Source of the DNA: Desulfosudis oleivorans
GTDB lineage: Bacteria; Desulfobacterota; Desulfobacteria; Desulfobacterales; SURF-7
NCBI GenBank assembly: GCA_020723325.1
Contig: DYJD01000013.1
Location: forward strand, 124,001-188,000
Reading direction: 5' to 3'
DNA: 64,000 nt
Made by a program: the position numbers and the translations under genes. Below the pieces are notes generated by a model. The model saw nothing but the letters and a program-made list of their open reading frames with translations, had not been told where the DNA came from and did no database searches. Shown piece after piece: positions 23,094 through 31,265 of this stretch (its first letter is position 1; each line of letters begins with the position of its first letter).

Positions 23094-24173
23094 TTATTGA
23101 TTTAATGGGTTATTGATAATTTTATATTTATTGCTACGCTTATTTCGATTATCCCTTGAAAAGGATAATACTGTATTCATGGCAGAAACACTTTTAGCAT
23201 CAAGCCCCTCTTTTTCAGTCTTTATAATTGTTTTCACAATATTAATAATTTGTGGAGTAGGTATCCAGCATGCGATTGTAATCGCCTTTTGTCTTATTTG
23301 TATATCAGTATGTCGAAGTGCTTTTGCAATTTTGTTTTCAATATCGAAATTTTGAAGATCGATAAAATCTGAATTGTAATTTAATATGTTGTTATTTGAT
23401 GAAGAAGTATAATTAGATAGCTTCATAACTCTATACTTCGAAAGAAATGCGAATAGACACCTTAAGATTGTTTCGAGGCCGATGACTATGGAGTATATGG
23501 TTATACTCAGGGTTACAGCACACATGACAGATGCATATAAACGAGGCATATCATATTGGTACATTGCCATTGTTGCAATATATCCGATTCCGTTTTCACC
23601 AGATAACCATTCTGATACGACAACACCTATTACAGCATTTGCTGATCCAAGTTTTGCACTTGTGAAAATATCATTAATAGCATTTGGGAATTTATACCAG
23701 CGTAGACGTTCGAAATATGAAGCTTGCCATAATGTGAATTGTTTATCAAACTTCTGTTCAATTGAATGCAGTCCTTTTAAAATAAAAATTAGACTTGGAA
23801 CAAAAACTAAGAGAGATGCAATAAGAATTTTTGACCAGAAGCCGCCAAATATTAAGTATAGAATCGGGTAAAAAACTATAATTGGCGTGCTTTGTGCGCC
23901 AAGAACGAACGCTAAAAAGAATGAACGTGTAGTTTTCCATGCGTCTGCGGAAATACTAAAAATAATGCCTAGAAAAAGACCCAAAAAGAGTCCTATAATC
24001 GCTGCTATAAATGTCCATCTAATATTATTCAAAAAAATGTCATGATTTGAATATATTACATAAATTATTTGAATAGGACTTGATAATAAATATATAGGAA
24101 TAATAAATCGGCATGACAGCTCCCATATTATAAACATAAGCAGTGTAATAGCGAATTTTGAAAAATATTTCAT
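23094..24173 (-). CDS. ABC transporter permease (NMT1/SsuC-type) with HEAT-like C-terminal extension (operon B)
   Basis: 359 residues. The first ~250 are a BPD_transp_1 permease: six helices and the EAA-type loop LGSANAVIGVVVSEWLSGENGIGYIA. The last ~90 residues are unusual: after a Ser/Asn linker comes ENKIAKALRHTDIQIRQKAI, then TPQIINIVKTIIKTEKEGLD, a helix-pair pattern like HEAT repeats. Permeases of this family normally end after the last membrane helix. The extension could bind a partner or the ATPase on the cytoplasmic side. It lies three bases after the ATPase gene and 16 bases before the GTP cyclohydrolase-like gene. Confidence 0.8.
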   Translation of the reverse strand: MKYFSKFAITLLMFIIWELSCRFIIPIYLLSSPIQIIYVIYSNHDIFLNNIRWTFIAAIIGLFLGLFLGIIFSISADAWKTTRSFFLAFVLGAQSTPIIVFYPILYLIFGGFWSKILIASLLVFVPSLIFILKGLHSIEQKFDKQFTLWQASYFERLRWYKFPNAINDIFTSAKLGSANAVIGVVVSEWLSGENGIGYIATMAMYQYDMPRLYASVMCAVTLSITIYSIVIGLETILRCLFAFLSKYRVMKLSNYTSSSNNNILNYNSDFIDLQNFDIENKIAKALRHTDIQIRQKAITIACWIPTPQIINIVKTIIKTEKEGLDAKSVSAMNTVLSFSRDNRNKRSNKYKIINNPLNQ

Positions 24174-24176
24174 TAT

Positions 24177-24947
24177 TCAAATAGTATTTGTTAATTTTAA
24201 TTTGTTCTTTATTTTTTGTTCTAACATAAATAGATGCTTTCGATTGCATGATTTCCGTGGTCTATCAATATCAATATTTAAAATTTCGGAAACTTGAGCC
24301 GGTTTCCCAGACAAAATGATTATTTTATCACATAAAAAAACTGCTTCACTTATACTATGTGTTATTAGGAGTGTTGTCGGTATTGGATTTAGGCTGTGAA
24401 TAATCGTTTCTAATCTATTATAAAGAATTTCACGAGTTATTGCGTCTACTGCACCAAAAGGCTCGTCTAAACCCAAAATAATTTTTTGTTGCCCGTTTAA
24501 GCTTTGTGCAAGAGCTATTCGCTGCGCCTGCCCGCCACTTAGTTCATTTGGATAACGAGTCCACAGATATTTATCGATTTCAACGATATTTAACATTTCT
24601 ATTGCTTTTAACCATGCCTCTTTCTTGTTTAATGAAAAAACTCCACATTCTCCTCCCATAACTACATTTTCAACCACGTTTAAATGCTTTAGTAGCATAG
24701 GTTCTTGCAGCATCATCCCGAATGGAAGCAGTAATCGAGCTTCATTGCAATCAATTCCAAAATATGTGCTCCTCCCTTCATTAGGACGTAAAAGGCCAAT
24801 GCACACCTGAAGGAGTGTACTTTTACCTATTCCGCTTTCCCCTATAATCCCAACAAATTCTCCGGGACTTATTGAAAACGAAATATTTTCTAAAATTTTT
24901 TTCTTATTTAATGGATATGAAAAAGAAATATTCTCAAGTTTCAACAT
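24177..24947 (-). CDS. ABC transporter ATP-binding protein (operon B)
   Basis: 256 residues. Walker A GIIGESGIGKSTLLQ, Q-loop MMLQEPML, signature LSGGQAQRIALAQSL, Walker B KIILGLDEPFGAVD and switch His LITHSISEA are all complete, as in the nitrate/sulfonate/thiamin-precursor (SsuB/TauB) class. It powers the adjacent permease. The genes around (binding protein at 24952, permease at 23094) make a full importer with spacing of four and three bases. Confidence 0.9.
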   Translation of the reverse strand: MLKLENISFSYPLNKKKILENISFSISPGEFVGIIGESGIGKSTLLQVCIGLLRPNEGRSTYFGIDCNEARLLLPFGMMLQEPMLLKHLNVVENVVMGGECGVFSLNKKEAWLKAIEMLNIVEIDKYLWTRYPNELSGGQAQRIALAQSLNGQQKIILGLDEPFGAVDAITREILYNRLETIIHSLNPIPTTLLITHSISEAVFLCDKIIILSGKPAQVSEILNIDIDRPRKSCNRKHLFMLEQKIKNKLKLTNTI

Positions 24948-24951
24948 AAAA

Positions 24952-25956
24952 TCAATAATTAACTTGCTTGATTAATTCATTCACAGTTATTGGTTTATCT
25001 ATTTTTCTGACCCTTCTCAACAATTCAATTGATTTTTTCCAAAACTCATTATCCATTTTACCCCAATTTTCTGATGACTTTTGATTGTTTGGAAATGCAA
25101 GATTACATAAAATATTTAACCCCTCCAGCTGACTTTCACGCTCAAGATCATTATTAATATCTAAAAGTATTTTAATGGCCATCTCGGGCTTATTGCACGC
25201 CTCAATCCAGCCTTTACTAGTAGCTCGCAAAAATTTTATTATTATATCTTCATTTTTATTTATTAATTGCTTTTTTGTAATAATAACATTTCCGTAGAAA
25301 TTATATCCGTTTTCATACCCTGCCAAAAAGTATGGTTTTTTTCCAATTTTACTTAGCCTAACTGTTTGATCGCTGATATAAGCTATCTGGGCATCTACTT
25401 TCCCTTCAATAAGAGGTGCCAAATCGAAACCAATACTTACTCCTTTAACATCCATGAGGCTTAAATTTGCAGAGGAAAGCATTATTTCAACAATAAATTC
25501 TTGTACAGGTTGCCTACCAATACGTTTATCTTTTAGATCTTCCATTTTTTTAATTTTTGGATCGATTGTGACTATGCCCAAGGCTGTTCTCTGAAAAGTA
25601 GCTGCCAATCCAACAATCGGGATATCATGACTCACAGCATTTATTAAGCTAACGGAGTCAATAACCCCAAAAGTATCTTCTCCGCTTGCAACTAATTGAA
25701 CTGGATCAATACCAAGTCCACCTGGTTTAATATCAACCTTTAAACCCTCTTCTTTGTAGTAACCCATTTTTTGGGCTACAAACATCCCAGCCGATTCATT
25801 GTTTATTATCCATGGTAATCTGACTGAAATAGGAATTAAATTTTCCGATGTCTCTGTTATAGTATTATTATCAGGTTTTGCAGACAATCCAGACACTATA
25901 AAAAACATGGAAAAAATAAAACATAATTGCACTGTAGTTGTAATTTTTTGTTTCAT
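24952..25956 (-). CDS. NMT1/THI5-like substrate-binding protein (operon B)
   Basis: ATG at 25956 preferred: GGAGAG is five bases upstream and the signal peptide then begins MKQKITTTVQLCFIFSMFFIV; an ATG at 25968 is in-frame. 334 residues. ISVRLPWIINNESAGMFVAQ and KMGYYKEEGLKVDIKPGG are the NMT1 signature, followed by DPVQLVASGEDTFGV. Such proteins bind thiamin precursors, riboflavin (RibY), taurine or aromatic ligands. Given the GTP cyclohydrolase II relative in the same operon, a pyrimidine- or flavin-type ligand is attractive, but the binding residues cannot be read by eye. It is exported to the periplasm. Confidence 0.85.
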   Translation of the reverse strand: MKQKITTTVQLCFIFSMFFIVSGLSAKPDNNTITETSENLIPISVRLPWIINNESAGMFVAQKMGYYKEEGLKVDIKPGGLGIDPVQLVASGEDTFGVIDSVSLINAVSHDIPIVGLAATFQRTALGIVTIDPKIKKMEDLKDKRIGRQPVQEFIVEIMLSSANLSLMDVKGVSIGFDLAPLIEGKVDAQIAYISDQTVRLSKIGKKPYFLAGYENGYNFYGNVIITKKQLINKNEDIIIKFLRATSKGWIEACNKPEMAIKILLDINNDLERESQLEGLNILCNLAFPNNQKSSENWGKMDNEFWKKSIELLRRVRKIDKPITVNELIKQVNY

Positions 25957-25994
25957 ATGGCTCTCCATATAGTAAAATACATTAAGATCAGCAT

Positions 25995-26996
25995 CTAATA
26001 TTTTGATTTAAGCATTTTTTCTATTTCTGTTAACAGTTTTTCAAAAATGGCCTTAACGCTTTCCATCATTTGTATTTCTAACTCAACGCAAATACCTTTA
26101 TTTAATTCTTTTAAAATAGGCTCAAGTAAATACGTTTTTTCAAATTCGTGATCGTATATATACACCAAAGATCTCTCCTGTAATAAAATGGAATATATTA
26201 ATGATCGAGCATTCAAGTATTTTTTTTCATATACTTCATTTACTCTACTCCCTTCATTATTATGAAAAAAATACTTGATAAATTTACTTAAATTTACTTC
26301 AAACACATTTAACGATACAAATTTTTCATTGGTTGAGTCAATATTTCGTTTTACGCATACTATGTTAGAAATACCGGTTTCATTTTTTTCATCCTTTTGG
26401 GGTCTGGCGTAATTTGGAATTTCGAAAATTTTTTCAACTTGTTGTCGAAACATATCTGAAAAATCGTCACTTTGCGGGAAATCTTCAGGATCAGGGACAA
26501 TATAGATATAATTATCTTTTAGGTTTTTTATTGAGTCGCCTAACTGATACATATTGTCATAAAAGCGAGTCACTTTTCCCTCTATTAAGTTTTGTAATCC
26601 AAAAGCTAGCACACGTGATTTATTTGGATTCAAATGTTTATAGATTGATACTACTTGATCAAGTGAATAAACGCCTGATACTTTTGATACAGAAACGCTA
26701 TTTTCCTTCAATTGATTTATAAAATCAATTTCTTCATATATTTTATTTATATCACCCAATAATTTGTTATCTTTTATTATTTGATGGGCCTTTGCACTTA
26801 AAAGCGAAAGTCTAAACAATGCTGTTTTTGGTGGGCTTGAGCCTTTTTCTCTCATCCAATTTTTAATAGTTTCTACTTTCACCAACATTAATTCTGCAAA
26901 TTCTTCCATCTCAAACTTAAGCTCATCCTTAGCTGCCTTCAGAGCTTTTTGAATTGCATATCTATCATTTTCTGAATACTCTTGAATCTTCGGCAT
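25995..26996 (-). CDS. Helix-turn-helix protein with a large unknown C-terminal domain (operon B)
   Basis: 333 residues. The N-terminal ~60 residues form an HTH: KDELKFEMEEFAELMLVKVE then TIKNWMREKGSSPPKTALFR, an XRE-like layout. The rest (~120-330) is a mixed domain with strands such as SRVLAFGLQNL, NYIYIVPDPEDF and SIVLLQERSLVYIYD-like segments; its sequence matches nothing I know and could be a ligand- or effector-sensing domain. It overlaps the methyltransferase gene by 32 bases and sits behind the palindrome at 27863-27879, which it may bind. Transcription control of the operon is the simplest role. Confidence 0.5.
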   Translation of the reverse strand: MPKIQEYSENDRYAIQKALKAAKDELKFEMEEFAELMLVKVETIKNWMREKGSSPPKTALFRLSLLSAKAHQIIKDNKLLGDINKIYEEIDFINQLKENSVSVSKVSGVYSLDQVVSIYKHLNPNKSRVLAFGLQNLIEGKVTRFYDNMYQLGDSIKNLKDNYIYIVPDPEDFPQSDDFSDMFRQQVEKIFEIPNYARPQKDEKNETGISNIVCVKRNIDSTNEKFVSLNVFEVNLSKFIKYFFHNNEGSRVNEVYEKKYLNARSLIYSILLQERSLVYIYDHEFEKTYLLEPILKELNKGICVELEIQMMESVKAIFEKLLTEIEKMLKSKY

Positions 26997-27837
26997 CTAC
27001 TTTCCTACTGGTAGGTTGTTTTTTAGCCAAAACAATAACACATTCACCCGGTCCTATCATTCTTAAAAAAAGCCATAAAATTTTAGCAATTGGAAATAAA
27101 AAATGATATGTCAATGTGAACTCTATTGGTTTTGAAGTTTTTTGGGAAAATATATTCCTTAACGATTTAAAGAAGAAAACTGAAATATTATATGTTTCTA
27201 TGATATGAGAAGTAAAACCTGATAATTTTATATGCTCTAAAAGAAGCTCTTTCGAATAATGGGTTAGGTGCCACCCATGCTCCCATACACTCCAAAATTT
27301 TCCGAAAATTTTTGTCGGCAAAGACTTAACATTTGGAGTCGCTACAATAAGCCAACCATTATCGTTTAACAGCGGTCTGAGTCGCTCTAATACTTTTATT
27401 GGATTAACAAAGTGTTCAAGTGACTGATCTAGTACAATAAAATTAAAATGGTTTTTAGGGAAGCATTCAAGAGCCCCTTCTTTCTCCACATCAAGAATAA
27501 TAACTCTTTTATCCTTACCAGATCTTAAGTCTAAACCAACAACATTCACGTTTGGGATTCCATCATATAAAGAAAGACGTTCAGCTCCACTACCTACATC
27601 TAAAATTCGTGATCCATCATCAGCAATTATTGTAACAGCCAATTTAACGAACCCAAGCAAAAGAATAGGTCTTAAGGTTAGGTTTTTAGGAATAAATCGA
27701 AAGACAGGAGCAAGCCTTCTATACAATATTTTAACGACGGGACAGAGGGTATCGGCATAATAATTATCAAGTTGTGAATATTTAATGATTAGGTCATTGC
27801 GGTCTAAATCTAAATATGATTTTGAAAATTTGTTCAT
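26965..27837 (-). CDS. Class I SAM-dependent methyltransferase (operon B, first gene)
   Basis: ATG at 27837 chosen; a TTG at 27885 would read through the palindromic operator. 290 residues. Motif I ILDVGSGAERLSLY, motif II VVGLDLRSG, motif IV FIVLDQSLEHFVNPIKVL and the post-motif LLNDNGWLIVATPN mark a Methyltransf_11/UbiE-like fold. A C-terminal hydrophobic stretch (FLFPIAKILWLFLRMIG) may attach it to the membrane, as in enzymes acting on lipid-linked or glycan substrates. In this operon it may instead modify the small molecule handled by the importer and the GTP-cyclohydrolase-like enzyme. The substrate is unknown. Confidence 0.75.
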   Translation of the reverse strand: MNKFSKSYLDLDRNDLIIKYSQLDNYYADTLCPVVKILYRRLAPVFRFIPKNLTLRPILLLGFVKLAVTIIADDGSRILDVGSGAERLSLYDGIPNVNVVGLDLRSGKDKRVIILDVEKEGALECFPKNHFNFIVLDQSLEHFVNPIKVLERLRPLLNDNGWLIVATPNVKSLPTKIFGKFWSVWEHGWHLTHYSKELLLEHIKLSGFTSHIIETYNISVFFFKSLRNIFSQKTSKPIEFTLTYHFLFPIAKILWLFLRMIGPGECVIVLAKKQPTSRKVDAEDSRVFRK

Positions 27838-27862
27838 TTTAATAATCAATTGTAACTTATTC

Positions 27863-27937
27863 GTGTTGGATACCAACACTCGCAAACATATTCATGAAAT
27901 ATATAATAAAATTATAACATGAATAGAAAAATGTCAA
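27863..27937 (-). promoter_or_regulatory. Promoter and palindromic operator of operon B
   Basis: On the minus strand TTGACA (27937-27932) and TATAAT (27916-27911) are both perfect, but only 15 bases apart, two fewer than optimal. Between promoter and gene lies a perfect 17-base palindrome GTGTTGG-ATA-CCAACAC (27863-27879). A short spacer often means a need for an activator that twists DNA, and the palindrome would be placed for repression just past the start point. The HTH protein of the operon is the candidate binder. Confidence 0.55.
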
Positions 27938-28387
27938 TGCATTTATAATAAAATCGAATTTATGAATTTTTTTAGCTGTATTTTGCAATTATATTTAGAA
28001 TTATATATTGAACAGCGTTCTATGGTGAACCTGATTTTCTTTAAGCAGTTACAATTTTAATTTTATTAAAATATCAGTATATTATAATCAACATTGGTCG
28101 GCGTGGCGGAAATATTTTTCAACCCTGCGATTTCTTAATTTATACAATTTTAGAGAATTATATATTTAGTTATTTTTGATTAATTAGCTTGTATAATAAG
28201 AATAAACGATAGCGCTCATTATATCTTTCATGAAATTCAATCAAATATAATAAAAAACATTTTATAAAAAATAAATTACCTTTGAAAAAAAATTTATTCT
28301 TGACTAACATCTTAAATCATAATAGGGTATTTTATAAATTGATGGAGTTCGTTTAAATTTTTGATCTTCAACTATTTGGAGGGCAAA
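27938..28387. other. Very AT-rich intergenic region, no gene seen
   Basis: About 450 bases, extremely rich in A and T with many short A or T runs. No reading frame above chance, no RNA signature and no long repeat is seen. It may be an H-NS-type silencing target or a spacer left by rearrangement. The end supplies TGGAGGG for the gene at 28388. Confidence 0.5.
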
Positions 28388-28654
28388 ATGAAAAAGATGA
28401 CCAAACTTCAGAACAGTCTAATTCACAAAGCATGTCAGCTTTCAGGATTAACTGAGAGCCAAGTCATCGAGTTTTATACCATTAATCAAATCTCAGAAGA
28501 GAGTACGGCCCTACACGTTGGTAACATTTTAAAAAATTTAGGAAAACTAATCAATGACTTTAAATCAAACAAATCACCAACCAACCACAATATTGTACTC
28601 GTAATTATACCTGATTCTATGGCAACCGCAATGTTCTCTGAATTAGCTATTTGA
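28388..28654 (+). CDS. Small hypothetical protein, 88 residues
   Basis: ATG at 28388 with TGGAGGGC seven bases upstream; an earlier in-frame start at 28361 has no such site. The protein is helical: KLQNSLIHKACQLSGLTESQ then VGNILKNLGKLINDFKS and a final hydrophobic NIVLVIIPDSMATAMFSEL. No family recognised. It stands alone between operon B and the GIY-YIG gene, and a terminator-like hairpin follows at 28768. Confidence 0.4.
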   Translation: MKKMTKLQNSLIHKACQLSGLTESQVIEFYTINQISEESTALHVGNILKNLGKLINDFKSNKSPTNHNIVLVIIPDSMATAMFSELAI

Positions 28655-28767
28655 AATTATTCGGACAGGCAATTATGCAATTTTTATTTTAACTAATATG
28701 AACTATAAGCAAGGCGATATTTTCGGAATCAACTGACAAATAGGGCAAGATTATCGCAATTACACTG

Positions 28768-28788
28768 GACGCTTTTGGCGTCTTTTTT
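28768..28788 (+). terminator. Intrinsic terminator
   Basis: GACGC (28768-28772) pairs with GCGTC (28778-28782) and is followed by six T. It would end the transcript of the 28388 gene. Confidence 0.55.
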
Positions 28789-29333
28789 ATTAGTTTTTTT
28801 ATAAGATATTTTCTTTGCTAAACTCAGTTTTAAACAATCGATAGCTTAAAACTATACAAAAATGCGGAATACCCTATACCTTGTCAATTAAAATTTCTAT
28901 CATTTCAAAAGTCCCAACGGTGCACAATCTCTTTATGAAGAAGAACGACAAGAAATTTTGGTCACACTATAAGCGATTGACTAAAAAATTATTGATTTGA
29001 GCTCAATAAATCATTCCAGCACAATCGATTTTAGGCAGTGTGTGGAAAAAATGGCGATCTATGTGTGTCTTTTCTGGATGACATGAAAATTAACGATTCT
29101 GCCGGCCATGGGATAGTGAAATGTTGTGACGTCGAAAATGCAGCTCTCCTTTCCCATCAGCAAAATGAATCCGATGACATTTTTAAGATACCCTCCCTCT
29201 TGTCCCCTAAAATCTTCAACCCCATATAAATATAATTGAATATATTGTAAAATTAGTACAACCAAGGTATAAAAATGTGGTACCGAATAAATTGTGACAC
29301 CTGAATTTAATACTGCACTCCCCTGATCTGATT
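28789..29333. other. Intergenic, no supported gene
   Basis: Two overlapping open frames (29038-29229 on + and 29059-29265 on -) exist, but neither has a ribosome site or recognisable sequence. No RNA or repeat is seen. It probably holds decayed island DNA. Confidence 0.45.
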
Positions 29334-29684
29334 ATGGAAAATTGGCTGGTCTATATCCTTAAATGTTCGGATGGGTCATTATATTGCGGGATAACCAACG
29401 ACATCACCAAAAGAATAAAGGCGCACAATGACGGCAAAGGCTCACGCTATACCAGATCACGAAGGCCGGTTGAATTTGTTGCCGCCAGTCCGAAAATGAA
29501 TAAAAGCGACGCACTCAAATTGGAATATCGAATCAAGAAAGTCCCAGTCCACCAAAAAATATCAATGCTCAATTCTGGTAAAAATGGGGATGTGTTGATG
29601 TGGTCGGAAATTGCAATAGAGCTAAGGGGGATCAGTAAAAATATTCAGGAACTTGTGGGGGTGGTTGAGGGGTGGGGTTTGTAA
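29334..29684 (+). CDS. GIY-YIG nuclease-domain protein (UPF0213/YhbQ-like)
   Basis: 116 residues. The motif runs LVYILKCSDGSLYCGITNDI (V-Y-I and Y-C-G replacing GIY and YIG), Arg in TKRIKAHNDG, then GKGSRYTRSRRPVEFV and the catalytic Glu in LKLEYRIKKV. YhbQ-type proteins are small single-strand nucleases or repair-related; the last ~25 residues here are an extra tail. It is the final gene of the island, ~180 bases before the tRNA fragment. It may be cargo rather than a homing enzyme. Confidence 0.8.
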   Translation: MENWLVYILKCSDGSLYCGITNDITKRIKAHNDGKGSRYTRSRRPVEFVAASPKMNKSDALKLEYRIKKVPVHQKISMLNSGKNGDVLMWSEIAIELRGISKNIQELVGVVEGWGL

Positions 29685-29862
29685 AGAAAAAATCGAATTG
29701 ATACAGCTTGCTCACTGCGTGAAAAACTGCGTGAAAACTAAAATTAAATTAGATGTCACCATGGTTTTTCAGCATAAACTAACACAAATATTAACGCAGT
29801 AACAATTTGAAAATATTATAATGCGCTGTAATTGCTCGATTATGATTTCGGACACCTGGGAT

Positions 29863-29907
29863 CTGTCACGCCGGAGGTCGCGGGTTCGAGTCCCGTCGCT
29901 CCCGCCA
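29863..29907 (+). other. 3' fragment of a tRNA-Asp(GTC) gene: probable island attachment site
   Basis: The 45 bases run from the anticodon loop CTGTCAC (anticodon GTC, 29865-29867) to the CCA end (29905-29907). The half stem GCCGG, variable loop AGGTC, T arm GCGGG-TTCGAGT-CCCGT and acceptor strand CGCTCCC plus G and CCA all fit tRNA-Asp. The 5' half is absent: the bases before the anticodon loop (GGGAT) cannot pair with GCCGG, and no GGGAGCG lies upstream. Fragments that start at the anticodon loop are left by integrases that recombine within tRNA 3' halves. The intact tRNA-Asp would then lie beyond the left edge. Confidence 0.75.
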
Positions 29908-29915
29908 AAAAATTA

Positions 29916-29955
29916 AAGGCTTAGAGAAATCAATCCTCTAAGCCTTCTTTTTTTT
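29916..29955 (+). terminator. Strong intrinsic terminator after the tRNA-Asp fragment
   Basis: AAGGCTTAGAG (29916-29926) pairs perfectly with CTCTAAGCCTT (29936-29946), loop nine bases, then a C and nine T. This is the terminator of the original tRNA gene and belongs to the chromosome side of the junction. Confidence 0.85.
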
Positions 29956-29999
29956 CCAATCAAATTTTCAACCTTCACGCCCAAAAAACAGCCCCCCTA

Positions 30000-30293
30000 T
30001 TACGGAGTAACCGGATTCCGTATTTTGGGTCCAAAATTCTGTTGCCTTCCGGTGATCCGGATTCCAGCTATCCAGCCCGCCGGACTATTCAGTTTCCAGA
30101 AACAAAATATCCCCATTCTGATTTCCGGATCATTTGTAATTAGCAGTTGGTATAGATATCTTGCTGTTGCAACGATGAGGCGATCATGAAACTCTTGAAT
30201 ATCATCTGGTTCGGACGCGCTTCTTGAAATTTCAAAGCTCGGCGGTTTAAATTGATAATTTTTAGATTTCAGAAGAGCTTCGATATATTGCAC
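30000..30293 (-). pseudogene. PIN-domain toxin remnant
   Basis: The stretch IQEFHDRLIVATARYLYQLL then ITNDPEIR is the conserved third and fourth quarter of VapC-like PIN domains (H-D-R-L-I-V-A-T-A and L-I-T-x-D). The N-terminal half with the first catalytic Asp is absent, replaced by other sequence, and the end (GIFCFWKLNSPAGWIAG) does not fit the usual short end. It is a decayed gene at the island/chromosome junction. Confidence 0.5.
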
Positions 30294-30314
30294 CGAAAAG
30301 TGATCAAGACCCGG

Positions 30315-30562
30315 CTATCGCTCCGTGAGGGATAGACGAATTCCAAAGGCCAGAAAAATTCCGGCCGTAATCCAGCCAAAGTCTTTCGCCACCCGAGGCC
30401 GGGTGGTGATGAAATCACCGATGGCGCCGGAAAATAACCGATGAGACAGAAAATGACCACGGCCTGGAGCATGAAGATCAAGCCCAGCAAAATCATTTGA
30501 AGGGCAACAGGCCAGGCAGCCAGGGTGACGGCCATGGGAGGCCCACAGGAAATAACGCAGAT
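30315..30562 (-). pseudogene. LysE/RhtB-type exporter remnant (frameshifted)
   Basis: Two frames together give the C-terminal part of a LysE-family exporter: ALQMILLGLIFMLQAVVIFC then, one base out of phase, FSGAIGDFITTRPRVAKDFG and WITAGIFLAFGIRLSLTER. The last block is the typical 'W.tG..l..lGlrLal.er' end. Phase changes at a short T run near 30434. The N-terminal ~110 residues are missing. Together with the PIN remnant it marks a worn junction region. Confidence 0.5.
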
Positions 30563-30585
30563 TGGCTGTGGTCACATCAATCCGC

Positions 30586-31059
30586 TCACGCGTCCAAATC
30601 CGGCTGGGGGGCGAGGACATTATGGGCTACACCGATGCGGCGCACCAGGGTCATGAAAAACTTGGGCAGGGGCACATCCCGGTCCACCAACAGAATGCCG
30701 GCCTCCTTGGCCCGGGCCAGAATGCCTTCATTGCCCAGGCCTTCCTGGCTGTCGCACAAAAACTGAACCCGCAACGCATCTGTAATAGGAATGCGCAAAC
30801 TTTCGAATTCCACCGCAATGCAGTTGAGCTCAGTGTCGATGACGCTGCGGTTTTCATTTATAAAATTCATGAACCGGGCTTCTGTGTTGGGGGTTCCGAA
30901 AAGGTCATTGATAATAGCTCCGTTCAGCCTGCTGATGTCAGCCGGATCACGCTCCGGATATTTTTGGGTCAGATAGGGTTTCAGCTCCTTGAACAGGATC
31001 ATTTTGACCACATTGACCCCCTCCCGCAATACGGGGATGAGCTTGCTTTCGAACTCCAT
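30586..31059 (-). CDS. Conserved-looking hypothetical protein, 157 residues
   Basis: A soluble protein without signal peptide: helical start MEFESKLIPVLREGVNVVKM, then RDPADISRLNGAIINDLFGT, DTELNCIAVEFESLRIPITD, ALRVQFLCDSQEGLGNEGIL and LLVDRDVPLPKFFMTLVRRI. The regular helices and clean codon use suggest a real gene, but I cannot name a family. The ATG at 31059 has GGAGAAAAC before it. It faces away from the small regulator gene at 31266. Confidence 0.6.
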   Translation of the reverse strand: MEFESKLIPVLREGVNVVKMILFKELKPYLTQKYPERDPADISRLNGAIINDLFGTPNTEARFMNFINENRSVIDTELNCIAVEFESLRIPITDALRVQFLCDSQEGLGNEGILARAKEAGILLVDRDVPLPKFFMTLVRRIGVAHNVLAPQPDLDA

Positions 31060-31265
31060 GTTGTTTTCTCCATTCTGATGAAATTCCTCGTGGGGAAAGG
31101 TCTGCTATACATAAGGGGCAGATGATTTTCAAGTTCAATCCGGTATTCAATTATCCCCTTGACCAAACCGGGCGCTTGAAGATACATATGACCAAAATCA
31201 AGAACCCCAAGGGGGATATTCAGCAGGTCGCATCACGGACACTATACTGGAAAAGGAATCCGCTC

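Larger units (their letters stand above)
1..29907. mobile_element. Right part of a mosaic genomic island inserted at tRNA-Asp
   Basis: Everything left of the tRNA-Asp fragment is AT-rich compared with the DNA to the right and is filled with accessory genes: recombinase, ArdC-like, DUF2958-like, cut RadC, HU/histone pair, and two AT-rich operons. Composition varies in patches (for example 21059-21666 is richer in GC), which suggests several rounds of acquisition. The left end is outside the window. Whether the whole 29.9 kb moves as one unit is not shown. Confidence 0.6.

Noticed and set aside
29038-29265. Open frames on both strands in the last intergenic part of the island
   Set aside because: No ribosome site, no recognisable sequence and mutual overlap; treated as chance.
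29821-29907. An intact tRNA gene
   Set aside because: The anticodon stem cannot form (GGGAT against GCCGG) and no matching 5' acceptor or D arm is present; only the 3' half of tRNA-Asp is there.
30497-31125. Long + strand open frames opposite the genes at 30315-31059
   Set aside because: They are high-GC shadows of the minus-strand genes, without ribosome sites or sensible sequence.
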